A program made the translations under genes and the position numbers. A stretch of DNA of 50,856 bases, taken from an uncultured Gemmatimonadota bacterium. Its GTDB lineage: Bacteria > Gemmatimonadota > Gemmatimonadetes > Gemmatimonadales > GWC2-71-9. Shown here one piece after another: positions 33,527-44,870 of this stretch (positions are counted from its first letter, which is position 1; each line of letters begins with the position of its first letter). The stretch covers positions 1 to 50,856 of the forward strand of contig CALGOK010000061.1 in NCBI GenBank assembly GCA_937961295.1, in the 5' to 3' direction. The notes under the pieces were generated by a model. It had not been told where the DNA came from and searched no databases. It saw nothing but the letters and a program-made list of their open reading frames with translations.

Positions 33527-34490
33527 ACTCCGGCGCGTGCTCCGCTGGGCTCCGCTGGCCGTCGCGCTGGCGGCGACGGCGGTGCTCTGGGGAGTCGTCG
33601 ATCGATGGTGGCCCCTGCTGCCGCTGGGCTACGGCCCGCGCTGGCCATGGCTCGCACTCCCGCTGATCCCGCTCCTGGGGGGCGGACTGCTGCGCCACCG
33701 GATGGTGTTCGCCGCGGTCACCCTGCTGACAGTGCTCTGGGGCCTTCTCGGCTTCCGGGTCGGATTGCCGGGCGGCGCACCCGAACCCGGTGCCGGGCTC
33801 CGGATCGTCAGTTTCAATGCGGCAGTCAGGGAGGACGCGCTGCGCGAGACGCTCGCCCAGGCGGTCACGTGGAGTGCGGACCTCGTGGTCGTGGTCGAGT
33901 GCCCGACGCGGGCCGCCAGTGCGGTGCCCGGCTACCGCAGCGCGAGTTCCGGGAGGCTCTGCGTCTGGAGTCGCGGCTCCGCCGAGCCGGTGATCACCAA
34001 TGCGCCACGCGACCCGGCTGTCATCGGCTGGAGTGGAACCATCGCGCGAGTGTCGTTCCCGTCAGCCGAACTCGAGCCGATCGGGGTGGTGCACCTGCGC
34101 AGCGTGCGCCACGAGCTCGAGGAGTTTCTGGACCTGTCTGAGCTGCTCGGAGAGGCCGACTCGATGGAGGCACGCCGGTCGAAGCGCATCGCCGGCTCGA
34201 GATACGCGAGCGCGTGGATGCGCGATGCGGGCGGGAACCCGGGACTCGTGGTCGGGGACTTCAATCTCGTGGTCGAGTCGCCGCGGTTCCGTGGCGACTG
34301 GAGTGCCTGGCGCGACACCTTCGAGGAGATCGGCGTGGGGACCGGCCACACCTGGCACTCGCGCTGGTACGGCCTCCGGATCGACCACGTGCTCCATGAC
34401 ACGAGATGGCGGCCCGTCTCGATCGAGATCGGACCGCCGGTCGGGTCGGATCACCGGGCCCTCCTGGTGGAGCTGGCCCGGCGCCAGTGA
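33510..34490 (+). CDS. Membrane-anchored endonuclease/exonuclease/phosphatase-fold protein
   Basis: This 326-residue protein starts at a GTG 17 bases inside the preceding gene. Three hydrophobic segments occupy residues 12-82. An EEP (DNase I-like) domain follows: RIVSFNAAVRE, VVVVECPTR, LVVGDFNLVVESPRF, GLRIDHVLHD and GSDHRALLVELA. The order and the D-F-N, D-H and S-D-H residues match metal-dependent EEP enzymes. Some spacing differs (VEC in place of the usual QE), so the substrate could be a phosphodiester, a lipid phosphate or nucleic acid outside the membrane. It converges on a small lipoprotein gene; the two stops abut as TGATCA. Confidence 0.85.
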   Translation: MARATELRRVLRWAPLAVALAATAVLWGVVDRWWPLLPLGYGPRWPWLALPLIPLLGGGLLRHRMVFAAVTLLTVLWGLLGFRVGLPGGAPEPGAGLRIVSFNAAVREDALRETLAQAVTWSADLVVVVECPTRAASAVPGYRSASSGRLCVWSRGSAEPVITNAPRDPAVIGWSGTIARVSFPSAELEPIGVVHLRSVRHELEEFLDLSELLGEADSMEARRSKRIAGSRYASAWMRDAGGNPGLVVGDFNLVVESPRFRGDWSAWRDTFEEIGVGTGHTWHSRWYGLRIDHVLHDTRWRPVSIEIGPPVGSDHRALLVELARRQ

Positions 34491-34931
34491 TCAGCGCACG
34501 ATGGCGGTGTGATAGCCCGCGGTGCTCCGCAGGGCGTAACTGCCGGCCTGTGCCGCGGCGGTGACGCTGGCGGAGTACTGCGAGGCGCGGGAGACGTCGG
34601 CCACCCGGAAGCGGGCCACCCGACCGGTCCGAACCGCCCCCGTGAGCACCAGGTCGGCGCTGCTCCCTGCTGCGACGCCAAAGCCGTTGTAGGGAGTGCT
34701 GGCGACGACGCTGTCGACCCCCGGACCCGTAATCCGGAGCTGGACGGCACCATCGTCTGAGTGGGGGCTCGTGAGCTCGATACTGAGCCAGCCGGGCGTT
34801 GCCGTCCCACCGGACGATCCGGTGGGCGACGACCCGCCGCAGGCGGCGAGCAGGCCAAGAAGAGGCAGGACCACGAACAGGCCTCGATGGTTCGAGGCGA
34901 GCCGACGCGACAGCTTGAAGCGATACGTCAT
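34491..34931 (-). CDS. Small predicted lipoprotein, unknown function
   Basis: This 146-residue protein has a basic N-terminus, a hydrophobic stretch and a lipobox (LLGLLAACGG), then a Ser/Gly/Thr linker and a compact beta-rich domain of about 95 residues. The family is not recognised. The ATG at 34931 is preferred because the hydrophobic signal is then at normal distance; an ATG at 34955 lies in frame inside an upstream hairpin. It probably sits in the outer or inner membrane facing the periplasm. Confidence 0.65.
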   Translation of the reverse strand: MTYRFKLSRRLASNHRGLFVVLPLLGLLAACGGSSPTGSSGGTATPGWLSIELTSPHSDDGAVQLRITGPGVDSVVASTPYNGFGVAAGSSADLVLTGAVRTGRVARFRVADVSRASQYSASVTAAAQAGSYALRSTAGYHTAIVR

Positions 34932-34933
34932 GG

Positions 34934-34967
34934 TGACACCGGTTCCGTCTGGCATGGTCCGGTGTCA
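34934..34967. repeat. Inverted repeat at the lipoprotein start
   Basis: TGACACCGG and CCGGTGTCA are perfect nine-base arms with a 16-base spacer. The repeat covers the region just upstream of the ATG at 34931, so in the mRNA it could mask the ribosome site. It could also be an operator. Confidence 0.4.
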
Positions 34968-35172
34968 TGCACGCCACCGGACGACCCCGCCCGTGGTCGG
35001 GGCGGTTCGTCTCGCTGGCGGCTGGGCGGGCCTCCCCCGGAAACCGGAGATGGGCTCCCTGGCTCTGCGGCCCCGGATTCCTCCGGGTGTGCTCTGGGCA
35101 GCGAGCAGGATTCTCGCTGTCTATTTTCGGCAAGCCGGATGCCAGACTGGAACCGCGGAGAGGCGGTGGCGT

Positions 35173-35197
35173 TAACATGATTCAAATCAACATGTTA
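35173..35197. promoter_or_regulatory. Operator-like inverted repeat TAACATG-N11-CATGTTA
   Basis: Seven-base perfect arms occur in an AT-rich island 45-70 bases upstream of the VanZ-like gene. The word CATGTT recurs at 35241. It is a candidate binding site for a dimeric regulator. Confidence 0.35.
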
Positions 35198-35241
35198 CCT
35201 CAATTTGTATCAGGTGCCATTCGCCGCCTGCTCATCATGAC

Positions 35242-36465
35242 ATGTTCAGGTTCTTGACAATATCAGCCGATCCAACGGGGAACCCGCGGCGACCTGCCGC
35301 CTGGATCGCCGGGCTCTTCTGGCTCGGGGTCGTCCTGTTCCTTACCCTGCGGCCCGATCCGTCCGCAGCCGTCGCGGTCGCCGCCTCCCCCTGGCATTGC
35401 CTGCTGTGCGGCGAGGCAGGGACGGCCGACTTCCTCGTCAACCTGATGCTCTTCGCCCCCTTGGGAGCGGCGCTCGCCGGGCTCGGCTGGCGGCTGGGTC
35501 CGAGTGCCGCCCTGATCGCGGGCTGCTCGGTGATGATCGAGGTCATCCAGGGAGTGGCGCTCCCGGGCCGCGATGCCGCACTCGGCGACGTGGTGGCGAA
35601 CGCAATCGGCGGCGGTGTGGGATGGCTCGCAGCGATGGCGTTCAACCGGCAGCTGCCGACGCTCGTCCCGGCGGCAGCGGTGGGGCTGTTCGGCGCGCAA
35701 CTCCTCGCCACGACGTGGTTGTCGGCGCCGGCCGCGGAGCTGCCGAACGCCTCCATCCTGGTAGCTCCCGCGGTTCCGGGGCGGCCGGTGTATCGCGGCA
35801 CCCTCGGGGGGCTCGCCGTGAACGGCCGCCTGCTCCACGGCACCGAGCCCGAAGCGATCGGTGTCTCGGGGAGCACGATGGCGGCCGCATTCCGCTGGTC
35901 GGATCGCGATCAGCCTGGGACGATCCCGGTGGTGCGGGTCGAAGACGAGCGTGGCTGGGACGTGGCGGCCGCGGGACAGGCGGAGGAGGGCGTCGCCCTT
36001 TCGGTTCGTACCCGCGGCGGAAGCTGGCGGCTCCGCACGCCGACCTGGCTGGCATCCCTGCCGGCGAAGCCGCAAGCAGGAGACGCCGTCACGGCGGCTG
36101 TCACGCTCTCGAGTGGTGCTGCGGTGGTGATCGGCGTGGCTGGCGGAGTGACCACGACGCGCGAATTCCGCCACGGCGCGCAGCACGGATGGCTGCTGCT
36201 GCATCCCTGGGCTCCCCCCGGATCCGCCGACAGCGACTGGCGCTGGTGGACCGTCTGCTGGCTCGCTGCGTGGGGAGTGGTGCTTGGGCTGGTCGCGGCA
36301 CGGCGGCGCCCCCTCTGGTGGGGGGGCGCCGCCGTGTCGGTACTCGCGCTCGCGACCATCGCGGGCGGCGCCCCGGCAACTCCGCTGGAGTACCTGGGGT
36401 TCGTGACCGGACTGGTCGCCGGTGTCAGTTCAGGATCACTTCACCGGCCACGGGGCGCGGCTTGA
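35242..36465 (+). CDS. VanZ-like membrane protein with extra beta domain
   Basis: This 407-residue protein starts with a VanZ-like region: a membrane helix at residues 20-37, DFLVNLMLFAPLGAALAGLGWRLG, MIEVIQGVALPGRDAALGDVVANAIGGGVGW, and further helices to about 155. Residues about 165-320 form a soluble, beta-rich domain, perhaps LamG-like, and two or three helices end the protein. VanZ-like proteins are common in exosortase loci, but their function is unclear. The ribosome site is weak. The 3' end overlaps the convergent lipoprotein gene by 41 bases. The larger-than-usual size comes from the inserted domain. Confidence 0.8.
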   Translation: MFRFLTISADPTGNPRRPAAWIAGLFWLGVVLFLTLRPDPSAAVAVAASPWHCLLCGEAGTADFLVNLMLFAPLGAALAGLGWRLGPSAALIAGCSVMIEVIQGVALPGRDAALGDVVANAIGGGVGWLAAMAFNRQLPTLVPAAAVGLFGAQLLATTWLSAPAAELPNASILVAPAVPGRPVYRGTLGGLAVNGRLLHGTEPEAIGVSGSTMAAAFRWSDRDQPGTIPVVRVEDERGWDVAAAGQAEEGVALSVRTRGGSWRLRTPTWLASLPAKPQAGDAVTAAVTLSSGAAVVIGVAGGVTTTREFRHGAQHGWLLLHPWAPPGSADSDWRWWTVCWLAAWGVVLGLVAARRRPLWWGGAAVSVLALATIAGGAPATPLEYLGFVTGLVAGVSSGSLHRPRGAA

Positions 36466-37411
36466 GCGACCAGGTCCCGGAGCCGGAGGGAACCAGGACG
36501 CCACGCGACGTGAATCGCCGCCCGGGGGCGTAGGCCGGCTTGGTGACCTGCAAGACGGCATCGAACACCACCCGAGCCGTATCGGTCATTGCCAGCGTGT
36601 CGGTGACCCAGACGTGCCACTCCGCCCCGACCGATGCCGTGTCGGCGATCTTGGCGCCCGAGAGCCGCACCAGTGCGGCATCCAGTGCGCCCGCGCGCGC
36701 CGTGCGCACCTCGGCCACGGTCACCTCTTCCGGCGTCGGGGCCGGACCGACTCCCACCGTCAGCACCCGGCCGCCAAGCAGGACCGGTTGACCGGCATCG
36801 CTGCCTGTCGTGCCGAGGACGATCACCGAATCGCCCAGGTTGTTGCCGGTCCGACCGGGGCGGTGCTGGGCCGCGGTGATCCGCAGGTACCGTCCTCCGC
36901 TGCGGATGAACATCGCCGAATCGGAGAAGAACTGCAGCGGCGAGGTGACGACGCCGTGGACGAACACGCGGTGGCCCGCCTGGGCCTGCCGTGCCGCCTC
37001 GATCGAGAGTGTCGCATAGCTCACCATGATGGTCCCCGATCCCCCCATCGTGTCGGCCCGGATCTGGAACTCGCCGGTGCCGAACGTGACGGCCGGCAGG
37101 GTGTCGCCGACCGACGAGGGGATCAGGGCGTACCGGTACCGGGCGATCGGCAGCGAGGTGAAGTTCGCGAGCCCGTTGGCATTGGTGTTCATGATCCGGA
37201 AGGTGTCGATCCCTTCCCGCATGAACAGTGCGATCCGGGCGCCGTTGTACACGGTGTCGAAGCTCGTCAGGGTTCCCGTGCCGTCGCGGTCGACGATCAC
37301 GCCGACGGTCACCGTTCCGACGGAGAGCGGGGGCAAGCCCAGATCCTCGCCGGCGTTGGTGCAGCCGACGAGCAGCGCGATGGCCAGGGCGGAAGCTGGG
37401 ATTCGCATCAT
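36425..37411 (-). CDS. Predicted lipoprotein with OB-fold-like (DUF5689-like) domain
   Basis: This 328-residue protein has a lipobox (ALAIALLVGCTN), placing it on a membrane facing the periplasm. A transthyretin/SpaA-like region (residues 30-125, GVIVDRDGTGTLTSFDTVYNGARIALF) is followed by a segment (GHRVFVHGVVTSPLQFF, FIRSGGRYLRI, NLGDSVIVLGTTG) that resembles OB-fold DUF5689 domains. Its ATG shares one base with the TonB-like gene's stop (TGATG), so the two are co-translated. It is likely a partner of that outer-membrane protein. Confidence 0.75.
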   Translation of the reverse strand: MMRIPASALAIALLVGCTNAGEDLGLPPLSVGTVTVGVIVDRDGTGTLTSFDTVYNGARIALFMREGIDTFRIMNTNANGLANFTSLPIARYRYALIPSSVGDTLPAVTFGTGEFQIRADTMGGSGTIMVSYATLSIEAARQAQAGHRVFVHGVVTSPLQFFSDSAMFIRSGGRYLRITAAQHRPGRTGNNLGDSVIVLGTTGSDAGQPVLLGGRVLTVGVGPAPTPEEVTVAEVRTARAGALDAALVRLSGAKIADTASVGAEWHVWVTDTLAMTDTARVVFDAVLQVTKPAYAPGRRFTSRGVLVPSGSGTWSLKPRPVAGEVILN

Positions 37412-40392
37412 CAGTACTCCACGCGAAGGCCGAGGCGGACGGTGCGCGGCGCGGCGCGACGCGACAGCAGCTGGCCGAAATGATCGTTGGGAACGAGCGG
37501 GAGCACGAGCCGCCCCTCGCCATCGGTGGTGATCGTGCCCTCAGGGTCGACAAGGACCGCTGCCCGATCGACCACGCCGGACGCGCTCGCCACCACGTTG
37601 AAGGCATTCACCACCAGCACCACCCGGTGGCGCCCGCCGAGCGGCAGGCGGGCCGACACGCCGGCATCGAGGGCGTGGGCTGCGGCCTCGCGGCACGAGT
37701 TCCGCACGGCGAAGGCGTTGTTGCCCACGTCGCACCCCGCGGCACCAAGCAGACCGGTCACTCCGTCCACTGCGCGCAGTGCCACCGGTTCATTGCTGCT
37801 CGAACCGTCACCGTTGACGTCGACTCCCGGCGGGAACCCTGGGGTGAATGGCAACCCGCTGCGCCAGCGCCACCGCGCGAACCCGGCGAATCCGCCGTCG
37901 CCCGGCGACTGGTAGCCCGCGCTCACCACCAGCCGATGCGGAACGTCGAGGTCCGACCGACCGTCGCCCCAGTCGGTCGCACCGGCGGTGGCGTCGAGGA
38001 CGAGCGCCCGGTCGACCGGCAGCGGACTGAGCTGGTTGGGGAGGTTGTCCTCCGTGCGGGACCACGTGTAGCCCGCCGCGACCGTCAGGCCGCCAGCGGC
38101 ACGATGCTCCAGTGCCGCGGTGGCGTACTGCTGCTCGGCGTACCCGGTGCTCACCAGGCCCCAGACATGATCGAATCCGTCGACTCGAAGGTTGCTCCCG
38201 GGGACCGGAACGATGAGTCCACCGAACTGCTCGAGCGCGCCCCACACCGGGCGCCCCTCGTCGGTGAAGGCCAGCGGCGCGGGAGGCCGGTTGACGTCCT
38301 CGCGGCGAAGCAGGTAATCGGTGTGCTGGAATCCGCCGCCGACGCTGAGCACCGTGCCGGGTGCCACCGCGTGGGTGACGCTGCCGGTCACATGGATCGC
38401 GCGCGGCGCGCGAACGTCGGTGTCGAAGAACGTGATCGCCTTGCCGAGGACAAGGTCGGTCGGCTCGGCGGGCCAGCCGATCAGTCCTGGGGCGCGGCCC
38501 AGTTCCACGCCGCCGTCGTGGCGGGCGACCTCGGCCAGGGCGGCGACATCGTACCGCCCGGGCGCGAGCCCTGCGGCCAGGTGGACGCTGGTCCTTCCGG
38601 TGCCGCTCGGATCCCAGGTGACGCCGAGGCGGGGAGAGACGCTCGAGCTGCGGTCGTTTGGGACGAAGGTGTTGGTGATTCCGAACGCCGCGGCAACGTC
38701 GGCGTCGGCCGACACGACATCGTCGGGAAGCGACTGCCCCTCGAATCGGAAGCCGAACTGCACCCGCAGGGTGGCGGCGGCCTGCCAGGTGTCCTGCAGG
38801 AACACCGAGTACTCGGTGATCGACAGCTCCTCGGCGGATCCCGCGCTTGCGGTCGACACCCAAGTGCCGATGCCGGCCCCGAGATCATCCGCCGTGCCGA
38901 ATGCCGCGGTCGCCCTCCCGTGCGGGAGCCAGTCGTGCGTCGCGCGCCTTAGCCCGAGGGTGCCCCCGGCACTCAGCACGTGGTCGCCGGCGGGTGCGAT
39001 CAAGGTCTGCCCGAGCGTCAGCCGACGATCCTCGAACGCACCCGGGAACGCGGGGTGAACCCCGATCGCGGCGCCGTCGGTGGCCACGATGGTGTACGGG
39101 ACGCCGGTCGCGGTCCAGTCGCGCGACGCCGTGGCGAGGCCGAGACGGGTGATGCTTCGCCAGTCCTCGCCGAAGAACTCGAGCGCAATCGCCCCCGAAG
39201 CGTCGCTCGCCTCGAGCAGGCCGCCGGAACCATTGGCCAGCGAGGCGGCGATGAGAGGGGCCTCCTCGTCCCACGAGGCGAACCCGAGCCGGCCTTCGAG
39301 GCGACCGTTCCGGCCAAGGGGCACCGCCACCTGTGCGTTGCCATTGGCGCCGGTCCAGCGGCGCATCACCGGCGAGGTCCATCCGGTCACCTCACGCGGG
39401 TCGGCGGCAGCGGCAATCGCCTCGCCAATGCCGTCGCGGCTGAACGGCGCCGCCGACGGCGTGGCGATCTGGTGGTACCCGGCGGAGATGGCCCAGCCCC
39501 CGCTGTCGCCGCGGATCGGACCCGACGCGACAAGGTTCCCGGAGAACGAGCTCGCCGATGAATCCGCCGGATTGTCCTCGGCTGCTGTGCCAAGGGTGGA
39601 ACTCGACCACCACGCGGCGGGAGCGAACGCGGTCCGCGCCCCGCCCCAGCGCGACACGAGGTCGAGCATGCCGCCGGGCGCGGCGGGAAGCTCGGCATCC
39701 AGCGTGAAGCGCTGCACGCGGGCCTGACCGATCCCGGCACGACTGAACGCGGGGATCGTCGCGCCCTCCCCCGGGAACCCCGGATGGCGCAGCAGCAGCT
39801 CCTCGAACCCGTCGACCACCAGGCGTGCGTCGCCGGCGGCGAGACCGTTCACCGAGAGCGGCGCGCGCTGGCGCGCATCGTCGTGCCCGACCGCCCATGG
39901 TGCCGCGAGCGCGAGTCCCGCCACACCGACGTCCCCGCGCGGCGCGTCGATCGCCTCGCGATAGAGCACCTCCGTCGCGGGAGCGGCCCCGGCACCACGG
40001 TAGGGACGCTCGTCCACCCGGTCGATCGGGGGGGGTCGCCGGACCACCTCGACCGAAACACTTGCCACGACTCCCGCGACCACGGGCACCCCGGTGAGGC
40101 GCAACGGCTGGTAGCCCACCTGCTCCGCCAGCAGCGCGTAGCGTCCCGGGCGCAGTCCCTCGATCCGGAACCGGCCGGTCGGGTCGGCCAGCGCGATCCT
40201 GACCACCTCGTCCCCGCGACTGAGGGTCACCGCTGCATCGGGCACGGCGCTGCCGCGCTCGTCCATGATCCTGCCCTCGAGCGTGCCGGTGGTGCGACCC
40301 TGGGCACCGACCTGGGCGGCGAGGAGCAGGAGCGCCGCGGCCAGAGCAGCGCGGCGCGGGAATCGGCGGGAAACCTGGGGGGAAACGGACAT
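37411..40392 (-). CDS. TonB-dependent-receptor-like outer-membrane protein with CarboxypepD_reg-like N-terminus
   Basis: This 993-residue protein has a signal peptide (residues 14-31) and a carboxypeptidase-regulatory-like domain (about 35-115: GTLEGRIMDERGSAVPDAAVTL, GRFRIEGLRPGRYALLAEQVGYQ). A plug-like section follows (PLSVNGLAAGDARLVVDGFEELLL), then a long beta-barrel ending in RVEY. The aromatic last residue fits outer-membrane assembly. I see no clear TonB box and no SusD partner. The ATG at 40392 has GGGA upstream; in-frame sequence to 40551 lacks a signal. It presumably imports or exports an oligomeric substrate with the downstream lipoprotein. Confidence 0.85.
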   Translation of the reverse strand: MSVSPQVSRRFPRRAALAAALLLLAAQVGAQGRTTGTLEGRIMDERGSAVPDAAVTLSRGDEVVRIALADPTGRFRIEGLRPGRYALLAEQVGYQPLRLTGVPVVAGVVASVSVEVVRRPPPIDRVDERPYRGAGAAPATEVLYREAIDAPRGDVGVAGLALAAPWAVGHDDARQRAPLSVNGLAAGDARLVVDGFEELLLRHPGFPGEGATIPAFSRAGIGQARVQRFTLDAELPAAPGGMLDLVSRWGGARTAFAPAAWWSSSTLGTAAEDNPADSSASSFSGNLVASGPIRGDSGGWAISAGYHQIATPSAAPFSRDGIGEAIAAAADPREVTGWTSPVMRRWTGANGNAQVAVPLGRNGRLEGRLGFASWDEEAPLIAASLANGSGGLLEASDASGAIALEFFGEDWRSITRLGLATASRDWTATGVPYTIVATDGAAIGVHPAFPGAFEDRRLTLGQTLIAPAGDHVLSAGGTLGLRRATHDWLPHGRATAAFGTADDLGAGIGTWVSTASAGSAEELSITEYSVFLQDTWQAAATLRVQFGFRFEGQSLPDDVVSADADVAAAFGITNTFVPNDRSSSVSPRLGVTWDPSGTGRTSVHLAAGLAPGRYDVAALAEVARHDGGVELGRAPGLIGWPAEPTDLVLGKAITFFDTDVRAPRAIHVTGSVTHAVAPGTVLSVGGGFQHTDYLLRREDVNRPPAPLAFTDEGRPVWGALEQFGGLIVPVPGSNLRVDGFDHVWGLVSTGYAEQQYATAALEHRAAGGLTVAAGYTWSRTEDNLPNQLSPLPVDRALVLDATAGATDWGDGRSDLDVPHRLVVSAGYQSPGDGGFAGFARWRWRSGLPFTPGFPPGVDVNGDGSSSNEPVALRAVDGVTGLLGAAGCDVGNNAFAVRNSCREAAAHALDAGVSARLPLGGRHRVVLVVNAFNVVASASGVVDRAAVLVDPEGTITTDGEGRLVLPLVPNDHFGQLLSRRAAPRTVRLGLRVEY

Positions 40393-40571
40393 GATGGTCC
40401 CGATCGGAGGAGGATGGGATTGAACCCTGACCGTCCGGTGCAGGAGGGGTGCCACTCCCTCGCGCCCAGCGGGAGGCGACACCACATCCCAGCAACCGCA
40501 GCGGATCCGGTCCGGTGAGGCGCCAACGCCACACCCGTATCGGATTGACACGATCGGGCTAACTTCCCCGG

Positions 40572-41761
40572 GTGTCCCGCCTCTCGTTCCGTGGCCGCCT
40601 CTTCTTCATCCTGCTGACCGTGAGCGCGATCCCGGTCGGGGTGATGACCGTGGCCGGGATCATCGCGATCCGGACGATTCCCGACATCCGCCCCGGTGGC
40701 CCGGTCCCCGAGATCGACGCCGTGGAGGAGAGCGCGAGGCAGTTGCTGATCTCGCTCGACGGCGTGCCGCTCGCGCCGGCGGGTGAGGAGGCGAAGCTGC
40801 GGCACCGCGAGGCGGTGTCCGACCTCCTCACGCGATATCGCAATGCCCAGGGGGTCGCCCGCAACTCGCTCACCGACATCTGGCGGGTGGTGGCCATCGC
40901 GGCGCTCGTGGTGCTCGTGCTGGTCGCTGCCGTGGTGCCGATGCTCTCGCGCCAGCTGTCGGCGCCGCTCGACGAGGTCGTCGACTGGACCGGGCGCATC
41001 AAGCGTCGCGAACCGCTGCCGGCCGAGTCGGAGAGCAGTCGCGGGATCCCCGAGTTCGCCGCGTTGCGCGACGCGCTGCGCGACCTCGCGCAGTCGATCG
41101 AGCAGGGTCGCGCGGCCGAGCTCGAGGCCGAGCGCCTGCGGACGTTCGGCGAGGTGGCGCGGCGGGTGGCGCACGAGATGAAGAATCCGCTCACGCCGAT
41201 CCGGCTCGCGGTGCTGCAGATGCGGCGCAGCGGCGGCGGTGACCACCAGGAGTCGCTCGAGGTGATCGCGGCGGAGTCCGCGCGCCTCGAGGCGATGGCG
41301 CGCGAGTTCGCCGAGCTCGGGCGGCTCCCCGAGACGATCCCGTCGCCGGTCGACCTGCGCGAGCTGCTCGAGGAGATGCTGCGCGCCGCGGTGCCGGAGA
41401 CGATGACCCGGCATTTCGAGAGCAGCGAGCCCGCCATCGTGGTGGAGGCGCAGTACGATCCGCTCCGCCGGGCGTTCAGCAACCTCTTCCGCAACGCCGT
41501 CGAGGCATGCCGCGGCGCGGGCGAGGTGCGGGTCGCCCTCGCGCGCGAACCCGACGGCATCCGCATCAGCATCGCCGACACCGGTCCCGGCATTCCCCCG
41601 GAGAAGCGCGAGATGATCTTCCAGCCCTACTACACCGACAAGCGCGACGGCACCGGACTCGGCCTCGCGATCGTCCGCCAGACCGTCGAGCAGCACGGCG
41701 GCACCATCACCGTGTCCGAGACCCCGGGGGGCGGTGCCACCTTCCTCGTCCGGTTGCCGAC

Positions 41762-41765
<4 letters not shown>
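40572..41765 (+). CDS. NtrY-like membrane sensor histidine kinase
   Basis: This 397-residue kinase starts at a GTG. Two membrane helices (about 9-33 and 108-128) enclose a small periplasmic sensor region. A HAMP-like segment (LSRQLSAPLDEVVDWTGRI) follows. The phosphorylation motif is ARRVAHEMKNPLTPIRLAV with its His near residue 204, and the ATPase part has NLFRNAVEAC, DTGPGIPPEKREMIF and GTGLGLAIV. The EMKNPLTPI signature is typical of NtrY. It is the first gene of a four-gene operon and overlaps the NtrX-like gene (ATGA). A TAACTT box lies seven bases before the GTG, hinting at a leaderless transcript. Confidence 0.92.
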
Positions 41766-43143
<1,378 letters not shown>

Positions 43144-43147
<4 letters not shown>

Positions 43148-44862
43148 TCCCGCTCGCCTGCCGGCGCGCACCGGCACTGGGACTCCTGCTGGCGGCCACC
43201 GCCGTGACGGCGCGGGCCCAGGACCCCGGTGGGGTGACCCTCGACTTCGGCGCACCGCCCACCGCGGTCGCCACCGACACGATTCCCGCCGCGGCCCTCG
43301 CCGACGCGTTGGCGCGGTTCAACGCGCCGGGGACGACCCGCATCTTCGGGGGGATCCAGCTCAACACCCCGGTGGACGGCTCGGTGGGGATCTACGACGC
43401 CGACGTGCGGATCAGCACGCGCGTGGCCGGCGACGTGGTGGTGATCAACGGGTCGCTGCGCCTGGATCGCGCCGGGCGGGTCGACGGCCGGATCATCGTC
43501 CTCGGTGGCCGGTTCTTCGCCGACAGCGGCGCGGCGTTCGCACGACCGGTCACCGAGTACCGGATGCGCGCGCCGGTGCGGCAGGCCGCCGACACGCGGC
43601 TGATCCTCGCCCCGCCGGCCCCGACCCTGCGCGACCTGGCGGGTCAGATGGCGCTGCGGCTCGGGCCGGTGACTGCCACGCCGCGATTCGGCCTCGGCAC
43701 CTACAACCGGGTCGAGGGATTGCCGATCCGGCTCGGCACGTCGCTGGCCTGGCCCGCGCGCGCCGACCTGGACGCGCGGCTCGACGCGGACCTGATCGTG
43801 CGCAGCGCACCCGACCAGGCCGACACCCGGAACGCCCTCGGCTGGTGGCTCCGGCTCTCCGCCCGCCAGGCCGGCAGCCTCCCGCTGACGCTCGGCCTCG
43901 AGGGCGGGACCCGCATCGAGGCGACCGCAGACCGGCCGCTCTCGGCCGGTGAGTCCACCGTGAGCGCGCTGATCTTCCGTCGCGACCGTCGCGACTGGTA
44001 CGAGCGCCGCGCCGTCGCCGCGTTCGCCGACTGGCAGGTGCGACCGGATCTCGAGGTCGGTGCCCGAATCGAGTCGAACCGGGAACGGAGCGTCGCCGCC
44101 ACCGATGCGTTCTCGATCCTGCGCAGTGACGAGCCATGGCGGCCGAACCCGCTGATCGACGACGGGCGCTACACGTCGATCGCCCTGAGCGCGACGTGGG
44201 ACCGGCGGGACGATGCGCGCTCGCCTCGCGACGGCTGGTGGGCCGCTGCTCGCCTGCAGCGCAGCAGCAGCGGCGACCTCACCCCCGTGCTCCTCCCCGA
44301 GCAGGTGCGCGATCCGCTGCCTTCGGAGGGCTATGCGGCCTGGGAGGCGGCGTTCGACCTCCGCCGCTACCTGGTGATCGACCCGCGCCACGCCGTGCAC
44401 CTGCGGCTCACGGGACGCGGCTGGGTCGGCGGCGACCCGCTCACGATCCAGCGCCGCCTGGCGCTCGGCGGCGACGACTTCCTCCCCGGGTACGACTTCC
44501 GCACCGTCACCTGTGACTCGCGACGCCGCCCCGATGCGGCGCAGCCCGCGCTCTGCGACCGGCAGATGATGGCGCAGGTCGAGTTGCGCCGGACGGTCGA
44601 CGTCCGCCTCGGCAGCCGGGTGGGCCCGTACGCGATCGGCGTCGACCGCGCCGACCTCGTCGCGTTCGCCGACTTCGGCAGCGCGTGGATCGCCGGCGAC
44701 GGACCCGGCCAGGTCCCGGCAGGGCGCATCCAGTCGCTCGACGAATGGCGCGGCGACATCGGCATCGGGTTCGACGCCGGGTGGTTCGGCGCCTACCTCG
44801 CCAAGGCGGTCACCGACGACGAGCCGGCCCGGCTCTCGCTCAGGCTCTCGCGCCGGTTCTGA
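43144..44862 (+). CDS. Outer-membrane beta-barrel protein (BamA/D15-like C-terminus)
   Basis: This 572-residue protein has a signal peptide (1-25). Near residues 75-135 a repeat-like right-handed or bactofilin-like segment occurs (VAGDVVVINGSLRLDRAGRV, DGRIIVLGGRFF). The rest alternates polar/hydrophobic strands. It contains YTSIALSATWDRRDDARSPRDGWW and RRLALGGDDFLPGYDFR, the pattern of surface-antigen (D15) barrels, and ends in Phe. A RGxxxxPLGGxxx-like motif supports an Omp85-type barrel. It overlaps the NtrX-like stop by four bases. It is likely an envelope-assembly or transport barrel under NtrYX control. Confidence 0.8.
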
Positions 44863-44870
44863 GCCAGGCC

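Larger units (their letters stand above)
34932..35241. other. Divergent non-coding region with hairpin and AT-rich stretch
   Basis: No gene is seen. It contains an inverted repeat at 34934-34967 next to the lipoprotein start, a G+C-rich middle, and an unusually AT-rich stretch from about 35170 to the VanZ start that includes an operator-like inverted repeat (35173-35197). Confidence 0.6.

Noticed and set aside
34934..35160. c-di-GMP or other riboswitch in the 34932-35241 gap
   Set aside because: I found hairpins but none of the conserved core sequences of known riboswitch classes.
40545..40565. TTGACA and TAACTT as a sigma70 promoter before the NtrY-like gene
   Set aside because: The spacing is only nine bases, so they cannot form one standard promoter. 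The TAACTT alone may be a -10 box of a leaderless transcript.
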